A program made the translations under genes and the position numbers. A DNA stretch of 64,000 nucleotides, taken from assembly GCF_026385475.1 (NCBI RefSeq), contig NZ_JANIDW010000002.1, forward strand, positions 332,481 to 396,480, given 5' to 3'. The DNA is from Bombella saccharophila (GTDB lineage Bacteria; Pseudomonadota; Alphaproteobacteria; Acetobacterales; Acetobacteraceae). The notes below the pieces were generated by a model. The model was not told where the DNA came from. It saw only the letters and a list, made by a program, of their open reading frames with translations, and ran no database searches. Each line of letters starts with the position of its first letter. Position 1 is the stretch's first letter. Below, piece after piece: positions 35,284 through 43,622 of this stretch.

Positions 35284-36047
35284 GCCTCTTCTTGCTCCTT
35301 ACCTACGACTAGGAAGGTCATGCCAATGCCCGCTAATGTGCCAAGGGGAACATACCATGCACCGGGTATGAGACGATAAGCCAGTACAGCAACAACGAGG
35401 CTCATAGCCCAAGGCATAGCATTGCGTGCACCCCGCCACATGCCCTTAAGGAGCATAATAAAAACAGCGGGGAAGGCCATATCTATACCATAGCGTGTTA
35501 GGTCCCCTAGCAGATTACCCGTACGTGCGCCGATAAAGGTAAAAATCACCCAACAGAGGTAAAGGCAGACTGTAATACCAATATAAAATCCAGGGCTGAA
35601 TCGCTTATTAGTACGGCTTTGAAGGTCTGTGAGTGTTAGAGCCCAAACCTCATCACAGAGGAAGAAAAGAAGGATGCAGACTTTCCAACGAGGGAGATGC
35701 CGCAGATAGGGCGTTAAGGCCGCTCCCATGAGGATATGACGGCTATTGATGAGGAATGTCACACTCGCCAGGAGCATAATCGCTGGGGGGATAGACCATA
35801 ACCCCACCGCTGCAAACTCAGAGCCTCCCGCAAAATTAAGCCCCGTCAATAAAGGGACTTCTAAGGCGGAGAATCCCTGTTGGACAGCCTGGCTCCCAAG
35901 GAGGAGGCCAAAGGGAATAAAAGCGATGAGGAGCGGTAGGGAGGCCTTCACACCGCGGATAAATTCCGTGCGGAATGACCCTAGCTCAGGAGGAGAAGAT
36001 GAGGTCTGCATAAAGGGGAGTGTAAAAGTCTGTCGTTTAATCAGCAA
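35280..36047 (-). CDS. azlC: AzlC-family branched-chain amino acid exporter
   Basis: The 255-residue membrane protein has the AzlC start EFIRGVKASLPLLIAFIPFGLLLGSQA and about seven hydrophobic segments, including AGGSEFAAVGLW and LINSRHILMGAALTPYLRHLP. With AzlD it forms a 2-TMS plus 4-TMS exporter. The start may be at residue 1 or at the Met at codon 13. Upstream (36048-36185) lies an AT-rich promoter region shared with the divergent degP. Confidence 0.9.
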   Translation of the reverse strand: MLIKRQTFTLPFMQTSSSPPELGSFRTEFIRGVKASLPLLIAFIPFGLLLGSQAVQQGFSALEVPLLTGLNFAGGSEFAAVGLWSIPPAIMLLASVTFLINSRHILMGAALTPYLRHLPRWKVCILLFFLCDEVWALTLTDLQSRTNKRFSPGFYIGITVCLYLCWVIFTFIGARTGNLLGDLTRYGIDMAFPAVFIMLLKGMWRGARNAMPWAMSLVVAVLAYRLIPGAWYVPLGTLAGIGMTFLVVGKEQEEA

Positions 36048-36185
36048 GAGGTGAACTATAGAGAGGCCTGCCTTACATATCTTTTAGATACTACTTTCTT
36101 GCAGAATAGGTCACTCCATCCCTATTTTAATGAACAACTTGTGTTGATGTACTGTTTCATTGATGAGTGTTAGGACGACCCTTTC

Positions 36186-37721
36186 ATGATGATGCCTTCT
36201 CGTTTTTCTTTGGCTTGTCTGGTTGCATTGCCGGTAATGGGGCTGGCAGGTGCGTCTTTACCTGCTATGGCGCAGACGGCTCCTATCCGCCCGCAGATGT
36301 CTGGTGGGCAGGGCATTCCAGATTTCGTGCAAATCGTAAAGCAAGTAAAGCCAGCAGTGGTCTCCATCACGGCGCGTATTCGTGAAGGGATGGATGATGA
36401 CGATAATAGTGAGATGAATGGAGGAGGAAATGGTCCGCAAGGATTTTCCTTCCCTTTCCCGTTTCCGTTTCAGATGATGCCAGGGATGCCTGCTAATCGC
36501 ACGGTAGAGGCACGTGGTTCAGGGTTTATCATCTCTGCTGATGGGTACATCGTTACAAATAACCATGTGATTAACGGGGCTACGAAGGTCACGGTTAAAT
36601 TAGATGATGGCACTGCGTTGCCTGCTAAAGTCATCGGTCATGATGCTAAGACAGATATCGCTTTGTTACGCGTTAAAGCAGATCATCTCCCTTATGTAGA
36701 GCTTGGTAACTCTGATGATGTACAGCCAGGGCAATGGGTTGTTGCTGTTGGCAACCCTTATGGCCTTGGGGGTACAGTAACAGCGGGCATTATCTCTGCC
36801 CTAGGCCGTGACCTCCATTCTGGTGCGTATAATGATTTTATTCAGGTTGATGCGCCTATCAATCGTGGTAATTCCGGCGGCCCGCTCATTACGTTAGATG
36901 GGAAGGTGATTGGCGTAAACTCCATGATTATGTCGCCAAATGGGGGCGGCTCGATCGGTATTGGCTTTGCGATTCCTTCTGCTACGGTGCGTGCTGTGGT
37001 GGATCAGCTACGGGCAACGGGCCATGTTGTGCGGGGCTTTATTGGGGTAGAGACGCAAGACATCACACCCACAATGGCCCGTGCCCTTGGGTTAAATGGT
37101 GACCATCCGGGGGCTCCGGCTCATGGGGCATTGGTGGCGAATCTCATCAAAGGTGGCCCAGCGGATAAGGCTGGGTTAAAGAGCGGCGATGTCGTCCTCG
37201 CTTTGAATGGTCATGATGTCCATAGCGCGCATGACCTCGCTGTGAAGGTGGTCTCTTTAACGCCGGGTTCACAGGGAACATTCAGCATTTTGCGTGATGG
37301 TAAGCCACAGAGCGTGACGATCACCATCGGTAATCAAACACGCAACGGGCAAGAGGGGAGTGATGGTAGCACGAATGCTGAGGCCCCATCTGGCAAGCTT
37401 GGCCTCGCTTTGGGGGTTCTAACACCGCGTATCCGGCAGGAGTTGGGGTTGGATGATAGTGTGCAAGGCTGTGTTGTAGCCGATGTTACACAAGGCAGCC
37501 CCGCGGACCATGCCGGGATTCGCCCCGGTGATATTATCGTGGCTGTGGGTAATCAGCTCACCGCTAATCCTCATGCTGTAGTGGCCTTGGTGCAAAAGGC
37601 CCTTAAACAACACCAGCCTCCTTTGCTGCGTATCCTCCGGGACGGACAACAACTCTTTGTCGCTGTTTCCCCTGATGGAGCAGCTGATGGTGATGATGAT
37701 AGTGATGGCGATACCCCCTAA
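36186..37721 (+). CDS. degP: Periplasmic serine endoprotease DegP/HtrA
   Basis: The 511-residue protein has a signal peptide (about 1-30, cleaving AMA-QT), a trypsin-like domain with the triad H127 (TNNHVI), D157 (KTDIALL) and S230 (RGNSGGPL), and two PDZ domains (about 280-375 and 400-495). A flexible Gly/Asn-rich and Phe/Pro-rich LA loop (about 70-100) precedes the protease core. It degrades or refolds damaged envelope proteins. The tail is acidic (DGAADGDDDSDGDTP). It is probably monocistronic. Confidence 0.95.
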   Translation: MMMPSRFSLACLVALPVMGLAGASLPAMAQTAPIRPQMSGGQGIPDFVQIVKQVKPAVVSITARIREGMDDDDNSEMNGGGNGPQGFSFPFPFPFQMMPGMPANRTVEARGSGFIISADGYIVTNNHVINGATKVTVKLDDGTALPAKVIGHDAKTDIALLRVKADHLPYVELGNSDDVQPGQWVVAVGNPYGLGGTVTAGIISALGRDLHSGAYNDFIQVDAPINRGNSGGPLITLDGKVIGVNSMIMSPNGGGSIGIGFAIPSATVRAVVDQLRATGHVVRGFIGVETQDITPTMARALGLNGDHPGAPAHGALVANLIKGGPADKAGLKSGDVVLALNGHDVHSAHDLAVKVVSLTPGSQGTFSILRDGKPQSVTITIGNQTRNGQEGSDGSTNAEAPSGKLGLALGVLTPRIRQELGLDDSVQGCVVADVTQGSPADHAGIRPGDIIVAVGNQLTANPHAVVALVQKALKQHQPPLLRILRDGQQLFVAVSPDGAADGDDDSDGDTP

Positions 37722-37744
37722 GGGGGGTAGGCTATGTGCCAGCC

Positions 37745-38809
37745 TCAGCTTACGAGGCTGGTTAGCAAAGCATCAACATCCTCAGGGCGTGTGTAGAAGC
37801 TTGTGACAAAACGGACGAGCTTGCCCGGCACGCCCTGCGGCGTAGGATAGGTATAAAACTGATAGCCCTCCTCGCGGAGGGAGTCGAGTTGAGGCTCCGG
37901 CAGCACAACGAATATTTCGTTACTTTCTGTTGCAAAAGGGAGATGCGCCGCAGGGTGTTTATGCAAGCCATGGAGCAGCCTTTGGCACATAATATTGGCG
38001 TGGCGACAATTCTCTAACCAGACGTCATTATCGATCAAAGCGAGTAATTGTGCTGCGAGGAAGCGTTGCTTCGACCAAGAATGACCGCTGCGTTTAATAC
38101 GATGAGCCATACTAGCGACCATCGGGCGCGTCCGTTCATTGAGGAAGAAGATAATCGCCTCAGCAGCCATCGCGCCAGCTTTTGTGCCACCAAAACTTAA
38201 AACATCAATCCCTGCTTGCCATGTGGTCTCAGCAGGTGTGCAATCAAGAAAAGCAATCGCATTGCCCAAGCGAGAGCCATCCATATGGACTGTTAACCCA
38301 TATTCATGCGCGATGCTGGCGAGTTGAGTAATGGTCTTGCAAGGATAAGTCGTGCCCCACTCTGTCGCTTGGGTGAGGGAGAGTGCCGCAAAAGGCGGAG
38401 CAAGGACGCCCTTTTCGCGATTATGTTGTAGAACGGGGGGCAGGGCTTGGGGGTCCATCCGGCCCTCTGGGGAGGGAATCCCAATAAGCTTTGCCCCTTG
38501 TGTGAAGAACTCCGGCGCGCCGCCTTCCTCTGTGTTGATATGCGCACTTTGGTCGCATAATACAGCCCCATAAGGTGGCACCATGGCTGAGAGCGCGAGG
38601 GAGTTTGTAGCGGTCCCCGTGGCAACGGGAAAAACTGCAACTTCCGCCCCAAAAACCTCACCAAAACGTTGGTTTAAGGTAAGAGAGAGCGTATCATGGC
38701 CATAGGAGGGAACATTGCCCACATTAGCATCAGCGATGGCCTGCATGACAGCGGGGCAGGCGGGGGTTACATTATCGCTGGCAAAGTTTTTGCGTATATC
38801 ATCACGCAC
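37745..38809 (-). CDS. ltaE: Low-specificity L-threonine aldolase
   Basis: A PLP-dependent enzyme splitting threonine or allo-threonine to glycine and acetaldehyde. The 354 residues include the N-terminal NFASDNVTPACPAVMQAI, the cofactor-binding DGSRLGNAIAFL and the Schiff-base Lys in SFGGTKAGAMAAEA. Length matches the bacterial family. It is convergent with degP; a hairpin with arms CCAGCCTC/GAGGCTGG (37738-37760) overlaps its stop. Its acetaldehyde could feed aldehyde metabolism. Confidence 0.92.
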   Translation of the reverse strand: MRDDIRKNFASDNVTPACPAVMQAIADANVGNVPSYGHDTLSLTLNQRFGEVFGAEVAVFPVATGTATNSLALSAMVPPYGAVLCDQSAHINTEEGGAPEFFTQGAKLIGIPSPEGRMDPQALPPVLQHNREKGVLAPPFAALSLTQATEWGTTYPCKTITQLASIAHEYGLTVHMDGSRLGNAIAFLDCTPAETTWQAGIDVLSFGGTKAGAMAAEAIIFFLNERTRPMVASMAHRIKRSGHSWSKQRFLAAQLLALIDNDVWLENCRHANIMCQRLLHGLHKHPAAHLPFATESNEIFVVLPEPQLDSLREEGYQFYTYPTPQGVPGKLVRFVTSFYTRPEDVDALLTSLVS

Positions 38810-38919
38810 GGGGGTATTCCTTCATCCTTATATGAGAGGGGGCCTCTTTAAGTTTCTGTCTCTAGCGGAAAGAACGGGGCTTGTCATGTCTTGTCCAATA
38901 AGCATAGAGAGGCGGGATT

Positions 38920-39858
38920 ATGGGTTTGGCGGAGATTATGAGCATGACAGCACCAACATCTACCGAGCAGTCAGGCAGAACAGCTAAGTTAATTGATGGC
39001 AAGGCGATGGCCGCGCAGATGACAACGGAGATTCGTCAGCAGGTGGAACAGCTTGTCGAGCAAGGGCACGAGCTTCCCGGCCTTGCTGTTGTCCTTGTGG
39101 GTAATGACCCCGCCTCGGAAGTTTATGTGAAGAATAAGGCCATCCAAACCCATCGCGCGGGGATGAAATCCTTCATGCAGATGATGCCCGAAAGCACCTC
39201 GCAGGAGGAGCTTTTGGCTTTAATCAAGGAGCTGAATGAGAATCCTAAGGTAGATGGGATTCTTGTCCAGTTGCCTCTACCGCCCCAAATTGATGCCGCT
39301 ACGGTCACCAATGCCATTCATCCTGATAAAGATGTAGATGGACTAGGTGAGGTGAATACTGGGCGGCTGGCCTTGGGGATGAATAACGGCATTGTTCCCT
39401 GCACACCGCTGGGCTGTCTCAAATTGCTTCAGTCTGTTCATAAAGATATGACGGGCTTACATGCCGTTATTATCGGGGCGTCTAATTTGGTGGGACGGCC
39501 CATGGCGCAGCTTCTCCTTAGAGAGAATTGTACCGTTACGGTAGCGCATATTCACACACGCGAGATTGAGAAAATCGCGCGCGAGGCAGATATTCTCGTT
39601 GTAGCAACGGGGAAAGCTGGGCTGGTGAAGGGCAGTTGGATTAAACCGGGGGCAACGGTGATTGATGTCGGCATTACCCGCATCCAAACTCCGGAGGGCA
39701 AAAGCCGCCTCGTAGGGGATGTTGTGTTTGAGGATGCGTGTCAGGTAGCAGGTCATATCACCCCCGTGCCGGGTGGTGTAGGGCCGATGACGATTGCGTG
39801 TCTTTTGCATAATACCTTCCTAACAGCGAGTCGTCATAAGGTGAATCCTGCGGATTAA
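38920..39858 (+). CDS. folD: Methylenetetrahydrofolate dehydrogenase/cyclohydrolase
   Basis: FolD interconverts methylene-, methenyl- and formyl-tetrahydrofolate. Motifs: VGNDPASEVYVKNKAIQTHR (Tyr-x-x-x-Lys catalytic pair), DGILVQLPLPPQIDAA, KDVDGLGEVNTGRL, PCTPLGCLKLL, VIIGASNLVGRPMAQLL and PVPGGVGPMTIACLL. The N-terminus is about 18 residues longer than usual and the Met at codon 7 (38938) is an alternative start. It is divergent from ltaE; their folate/glycine functions are related. Confidence 0.96.
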   Translation: MGLAEIMSMTAPTSTEQSGRTAKLIDGKAMAAQMTTEIRQQVEQLVEQGHELPGLAVVLVGNDPASEVYVKNKAIQTHRAGMKSFMQMMPESTSQEELLALIKELNENPKVDGILVQLPLPPQIDAATVTNAIHPDKDVDGLGEVNTGRLALGMNNGIVPCTPLGCLKLLQSVHKDMTGLHAVIIGASNLVGRPMAQLLLRENCTVTVAHIHTREIEKIAREADILVVATGKAGLVKGSWIKPGATVIDVGITRIQTPEGKSRLVGDVVFEDACQVAGHITPVPGGVGPMTIACLLHNTFLTASRHKVNPAD

Positions 39859-39902
39859 CCCCGTATTTTCACCTGCTTTTGTGACGTAATAACGTATGAG
39901 AG

Positions 39903-39924
39903 AGAACAATCTCTTGATTGTTCT
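39903..39924. promoter_or_regulatory. Perfect inverted repeat between folD and emrA
   Basis: The arms AGAACAATC and GATTGTTCT form a perfect 9-base palindrome around TCTT. It lies 45 bases after the folD stop and 30 bases before the TetR-type operator. It may be a second regulator site or a folD transcription-end hairpin; no T-run follows, so an intrinsic terminator is unlikely. Confidence 0.5.
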
Positions 39925-39954
39925 ATAAGGATGGTATATCGCCTTCCTAGTTAG

Positions 39955-39972
39955 AATGACCGACTGGTCATT
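39955..39972. promoter_or_regulatory. TetR-type operator ahead of emrAB
   Basis: The palindrome AATGACC-GACT-GGTCATT has perfect 7-base arms and contains the half-site GACC/GGTC spacing typical of TetR-family efflux regulators. It lies about 90 bases upstream of the emrA start, in promoter position. The TetR regulator at 42838-43539 is the obvious ligand (inference). Confidence 0.7.
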
Positions 39973-40064
39973 TTCTTTTTAGCATATTCGTACAATCTGG
40001 CACGGCTTTGGTGAGGGAGCCCATCTAGGCCGCCATGCCAGTTTCATTGATATTTGAGGGCATT

Positions 40065-41207
40065 ATGGCGCAGTCCGATACACAGTCTGACACTCACTCT
40101 GCGGTACAACAGGATGCAGGCGAGCAGCAGACGAAGGCGGAGCAGGGGAAAACAGCTCCTAAGCCGTTTAAGGATCGCGGAGCGCGGAAGATTCTTTTTG
40201 GCCTTATTTTAGGCATGGCCGTATTAGGCACCGGGCTTTACCTGTTTTTTAACCGCAATCATGTGGAAACGGACGATGCTTATGTAACAGGGCGTAAAAT
40301 CTCCATTGCAGCTCATGTGAGCGGGTATGTGGAGCATCTTTATGTGGATGATAACCAGTTTGTTCATAAAGGGGATTTGTTAGCGCAGATTGATGGGCGG
40401 GATTATATCGCCCAGCTTCATCAAGCCGAGGCGGCCGTAGCACAGGCGCAAGCGGATATGATGTCCTATAATCTGGCTTATGCTGTTGCACAGAAGAACT
40501 TCCCCGGTCAGTTAATGGCCGCACAAGGGGCGTTGGATGATGCAAAAGCGCGGCTCTTTCGGGCGCAAACAGATTATACCCGCCAACATCGGGTTGAGCG
40601 TGCGGCAACAACCCAACAAGATATCGACTATGCCCGCGCAGCGTTGGATGAGGCCAAAGCAGCCGTCATCCAAGCGCAAGGTCAATTAACACAGGCCGAG
40701 CCGGTGGATGCCAATATCGGCAATGCTTATGCGCATTACAGCCAAGCCGAAGCCTCTCTTAAAGCAGCCCAAGCCCAATTAGAGCTTGCACGGCAGAATG
40801 TTGCTTGGATGGATATTCGCGCCCCGCGTGATGGTTGGGTCTCTCAACGTACCGTGGAGCAAGGTAATTTTGTGCAGATTGGCCAAGAGATGTTCTCCAT
40901 CGTGGCAAAAGATGTGTGGATTGTCGCTAATTATAAAGAGACGCAACTTGCTGATATGCGACCGGGACAGAAGGCCGAGATCGAGGTTGATGCCTATCCG
41001 CAACTGCGTCTTAAAGGGCATGTGGATAGTATCCAAAAAGGCTCTGGGGAATCCTTTAGTGCCTTCCCACCGGAGAATGCGACCGGCAATTTTGTAAAGA
41101 CGGTGCAGCGTATTCCCGTTAAGATTCTTATTGATGATGGGTTGGATGATAAGCTGCCCCTCTCCTTGGGGATGTCGGTTGAGCCAACTGTGTATGTGGG
41201 TGAGTGA
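40065..41207 (+). CDS. emrA: EmrA-type membrane-fusion (HlyD family) efflux protein
   Basis: This periplasmic adaptor links an inner-membrane MFS pump to an outer-membrane channel. I use the ATG at 40065 (380 residues) with GAGGG upstream rather than 40035. Features: polar Gln-rich N-terminus, one membrane helix (about 45-65), the lipoyl-like half ETDDAYVTGRKISIAAHVSGYV, an alpha-helical hairpin rich in Ala/Gln (about 120-230), and the returning MDIRAPRDGWVSQRTVEQGN. The gap to emrB is 8 bases. Confidence 0.92.
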   Translation: MAQSDTQSDTHSAVQQDAGEQQTKAEQGKTAPKPFKDRGARKILFGLILGMAVLGTGLYLFFNRNHVETDDAYVTGRKISIAAHVSGYVEHLYVDDNQFVHKGDLLAQIDGRDYIAQLHQAEAAVAQAQADMMSYNLAYAVAQKNFPGQLMAAQGALDDAKARLFRAQTDYTRQHRVERAATTQQDIDYARAALDEAKAAVIQAQGQLTQAEPVDANIGNAYAHYSQAEASLKAAQAQLELARQNVAWMDIRAPRDGWVSQRTVEQGNFVQIGQEMFSIVAKDVWIVANYKETQLADMRPGQKAEIEVDAYPQLRLKGHVDSIQKGSGESFSAFPPENATGNFVKTVQRIPVKILIDDGLDDKLPLSLGMSVEPTVYVGE

Positions 41208-41215
41208 GGCCCTCC

Positions 41216-42796
41216 ATGGCTGAGCAATCCCCCCCTATCGACCATGATAGCTGGCGGCCACGCCATAACCCTTGGCTTGTGGCTGTCGTGGTCACCTTGG
41301 CCGCTTTTATGGAGGTGCTTGATACCACCATCGTAAATGTGGCTCTTCCGCATATTGCAGGCTCTTTAGGGAGTTCCTACGATGATGCCACATGGGCGCT
41401 GACCTCCTATCTTGTGGCCAATGGGATTGTGCTGACCATCTCAAGCTGGTTGTCAAAACGCTTTGGGCGGAAGCGTTATTTCCTCATCTGCGTGGCGATG
41501 TTCACCCTTTCCTCCTTTTTATGCGGGTTGTCGACCTCATTGCCTATGTTGGTGATTTTTCGCTTAATGCAGGGTTTCTTTGGGGGAGGGTTACAGCCAG
41601 TCCAACAAGCCATCATTTTGGATATTTTCCCACCGGAAAAACGTAGTGCTGCTTTTGGGCTAACAGCTCTGGCTATTGTGGTCGGGCCTGTCCTTGGTCC
41701 GCTTGTAGGTGGGTGGCTGACGGATACTTATTCATGGCGGTGGATTTTTTACGTTAATGTGCCCTTTGGGATTATTACCGTCATTGCTGTCATTGCTTTG
41801 GTGGAAGACCCGCCATGGCTCAAACCCACTAAAGAGCAGGTCGATGTTATTGGCATTAGCCTTATCTCATTAGGGTTGGGCTGTTTAGAGATTATGGCCG
41901 ACCGTGGGGAGGATGATGATTGGTTTGGCTCATCCTTTATCACCACGATGGCTCTTATTGGGGGTATTTGTACGATTGGGGCCATTATTTGGTTGTTAAA
42001 GACTAAAAAGCCCCTCCTCCATCTTACTGTCTTGAAGGACCGTAACTTCGCCCTTGGGACCTTCATGATAGGCGCGGTAGGCGTGTTGCTTTACGCCTCG
42101 GCAGTGATTGTGCCGCAATTTGCCCAGCAGGTGCAGGGCTATACGGCTACCATTGCTGGTCAGCTCATGGCCCCGGGAGGTATGGCTGTGATGGTGCTTA
42201 TCCCCTTTGTGGGGATGCTGATGAAGCATATGCAGGTGCGTTATATCATCGCACTAGGCTTCTTTTTCATGGCACTATCCTGCTTCTTTGCAGCAACCCT
42301 CTATGCGGATGTGGATTTCTGGTATCTGGTGCTATGCCGCGTGCGGCAAACGGCCCCGCTGGCATTTTTGTTCGTGCCCATTTCCACCATTGCCTATTCC
42401 ACCCTCCCGCGCGAGTTGAATGGTGATGCATCGGCCTTATTCAGCATGGTGCGGAACTATTTTGGCTCACAGGCTATCTCTCTCTCCACAGCGGCTCTCA
42501 CGGAGATGCGGCAGGTCCAACAAACTGATGTCTCCGCCCATGCGATTGCCGCGAAGCCAGAGTTCCGCGCTTATATTTTCCAGATGCAAAAGCTAGCTGA
42601 GGCGCATGGCCTGGCTCCCTTACGGGCTCATGCCTTTGCGATTACGCATATGTATCAGGACTTCCTAAAGCAAGTGGCGATGCTGGCTTATAATCAGCTC
42701 TTTAACGTGCTGGGGATTATGGCTTTGTGCGTGGTGCCTTTCTGCTTCCTGCTCTCCCCGATGAAAGGGAGTGGCCATAGTGGGGGAGGGCATTAA
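41216..42796 (+). CDS. emrB: EmrB-type DHA2-family MFS drug exporter
   Basis: The 14-helix proton antiporter has 526 residues from the ATG at 41216 (GTGAGG upstream); a GTG at 41204 overlapping the emrA stop is possible. The motif LDTTIVNVALPHIAGSLG is diagnostic for DHA2 pumps, with GRKRYF in loop 2-3 and GPLVGGWLTDTYSWRWIFYVNVP. It works with EmrA and the outer-membrane factor at 43623. The order emrA-emrB is universal. Confidence 0.94.
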   Translation: MAEQSPPIDHDSWRPRHNPWLVAVVVTLAAFMEVLDTTIVNVALPHIAGSLGSSYDDATWALTSYLVANGIVLTISSWLSKRFGRKRYFLICVAMFTLSSFLCGLSTSLPMLVIFRLMQGFFGGGLQPVQQAIILDIFPPEKRSAAFGLTALAIVVGPVLGPLVGGWLTDTYSWRWIFYVNVPFGIITVIAVIALVEDPPWLKPTKEQVDVIGISLISLGLGCLEIMADRGEDDDWFGSSFITTMALIGGICTIGAIIWLLKTKKPLLHLTVLKDRNFALGTFMIGAVGVLLYASAVIVPQFAQQVQGYTATIAGQLMAPGGMAVMVLIPFVGMLMKHMQVRYIIALGFFFMALSCFFAATLYADVDFWYLVLCRVRQTAPLAFLFVPISTIAYSTLPRELNGDASALFSMVRNYFGSQAISLSTAALTEMRQVQQTDVSAHAIAAKPEFRAYIFQMQKLAEAHGLAPLRAHAFAITHMYQDFLKQVAMLAYNQLFNVLGIMALCVVPFCFLLSPMKGSGHSGGGH

Positions 42797-42837
42797 TGAT
42801 GCAGTCTCTCTTTTATAAGGGCCGCTTCATACAGCCC

Positions 42838-43539
42838 TCATGGTGCGTATATTTTGAGGAAATGGTCCGCTACCGCACTGGCGACACGGTTAATGCTCTT
42901 TGGGCTGCGATCAACCGGCAGGGACAAGCGCGTGCGTTGGACAATACGTGTCTGGCTCATCATCAAGAATTGCTCAGCGGCGAAAGCGGCATCATCAATC
43001 TTCAGCAAACCCGCCTCATGCTTGTGGGTAAACCATTCTGTAAGACTGCTCAGCGTGCGGGAGAAGCCATAATGCCAGAGCGTATCAGCCAGATGGGGGA
43101 ACTCATTCGCCTCTGCGACAACAATGCGGTACAGCCCGATAGCCTCGTGGTCGGTCAGCAGTGTAATAATGGTCGATGCGGCTTGGATGAGGGCGGTACG
43201 CAAATCCGGTTGGGGGGTGCGGGATACCGCTTTGAGCGTATCAAGCCGTGTGCGGCTGCGTTCTTCAAAAAAGGCAGTGAACAAATCGGCTTTATTCTCA
43301 AAATGATTATAGAGCGAGCCTTTAGAGACCCCCGCCAGCTGCGCAATTTGGGACATGGAGGTCCGCTCATATCCTTGTTGGAGGAAAAGCTGCCCCGCAC
43401 TGGTGAGGATTTGCTCACATTTACGGGGGGCATTTTTCCCCTTGTTCGGTACGGGGGGAGGTTGGGTGGTATCAAAGGCCGGTTTGGTAGGCTGTGTCAT
43501 CACTTTAGGGGAGGGTTGTTCCTGCTCATAAAGGGGCAT
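42838..43539 (-). CDS. TetR-family regulator of the efflux locus
   Basis: The protein has up to 233 residues. A disordered Pro-rich N-terminus (about 1-35) precedes the TetR helix-turn-helix (ILTSAGQLFLQQGYERTSMSQIAQLAGVSKGSLYNHFENKADLF). The all-helical ligand domain follows. It sits between emrB and the outer-membrane factor on the opposite strand, so it is expected to repress the pump through the palindrome at 39955. The start could be codon 14 (MTQPTKP). Confidence 0.88.
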   Translation of the reverse strand: MPLYEQEQPSPKVMTQPTKPAFDTTQPPPVPNKGKNAPRKCEQILTSAGQLFLQQGYERTSMSQIAQLAGVSKGSLYNHFENKADLFTAFFEERSRTRLDTLKAVSRTPQPDLRTALIQAASTIITLLTDHEAIGLYRIVVAEANEFPHLADTLWHYGFSRTLSSLTEWFTHKHEAGLLKIDDAAFAAEQFLMMSQTRIVQRTRLSLPVDRSPKSINRVASAVADHFLKIYAP

Positions 43540-43622
43540 GATAAGCCGCGCGGGGGGAGGGGTCCATATAGGAGCCTCATTTCTTCTTTGTTTTTTAGTG
43601 ATGATTACGCAGGAGCTGCACT

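Noticed and set aside
37738..37760. Hairpin with arms CCAGCCTC/GAGGCTGG taken as a terminator
   Set aside because: It overlaps the ltaE stop and has no T-run on either side, so termination cannot be supported.
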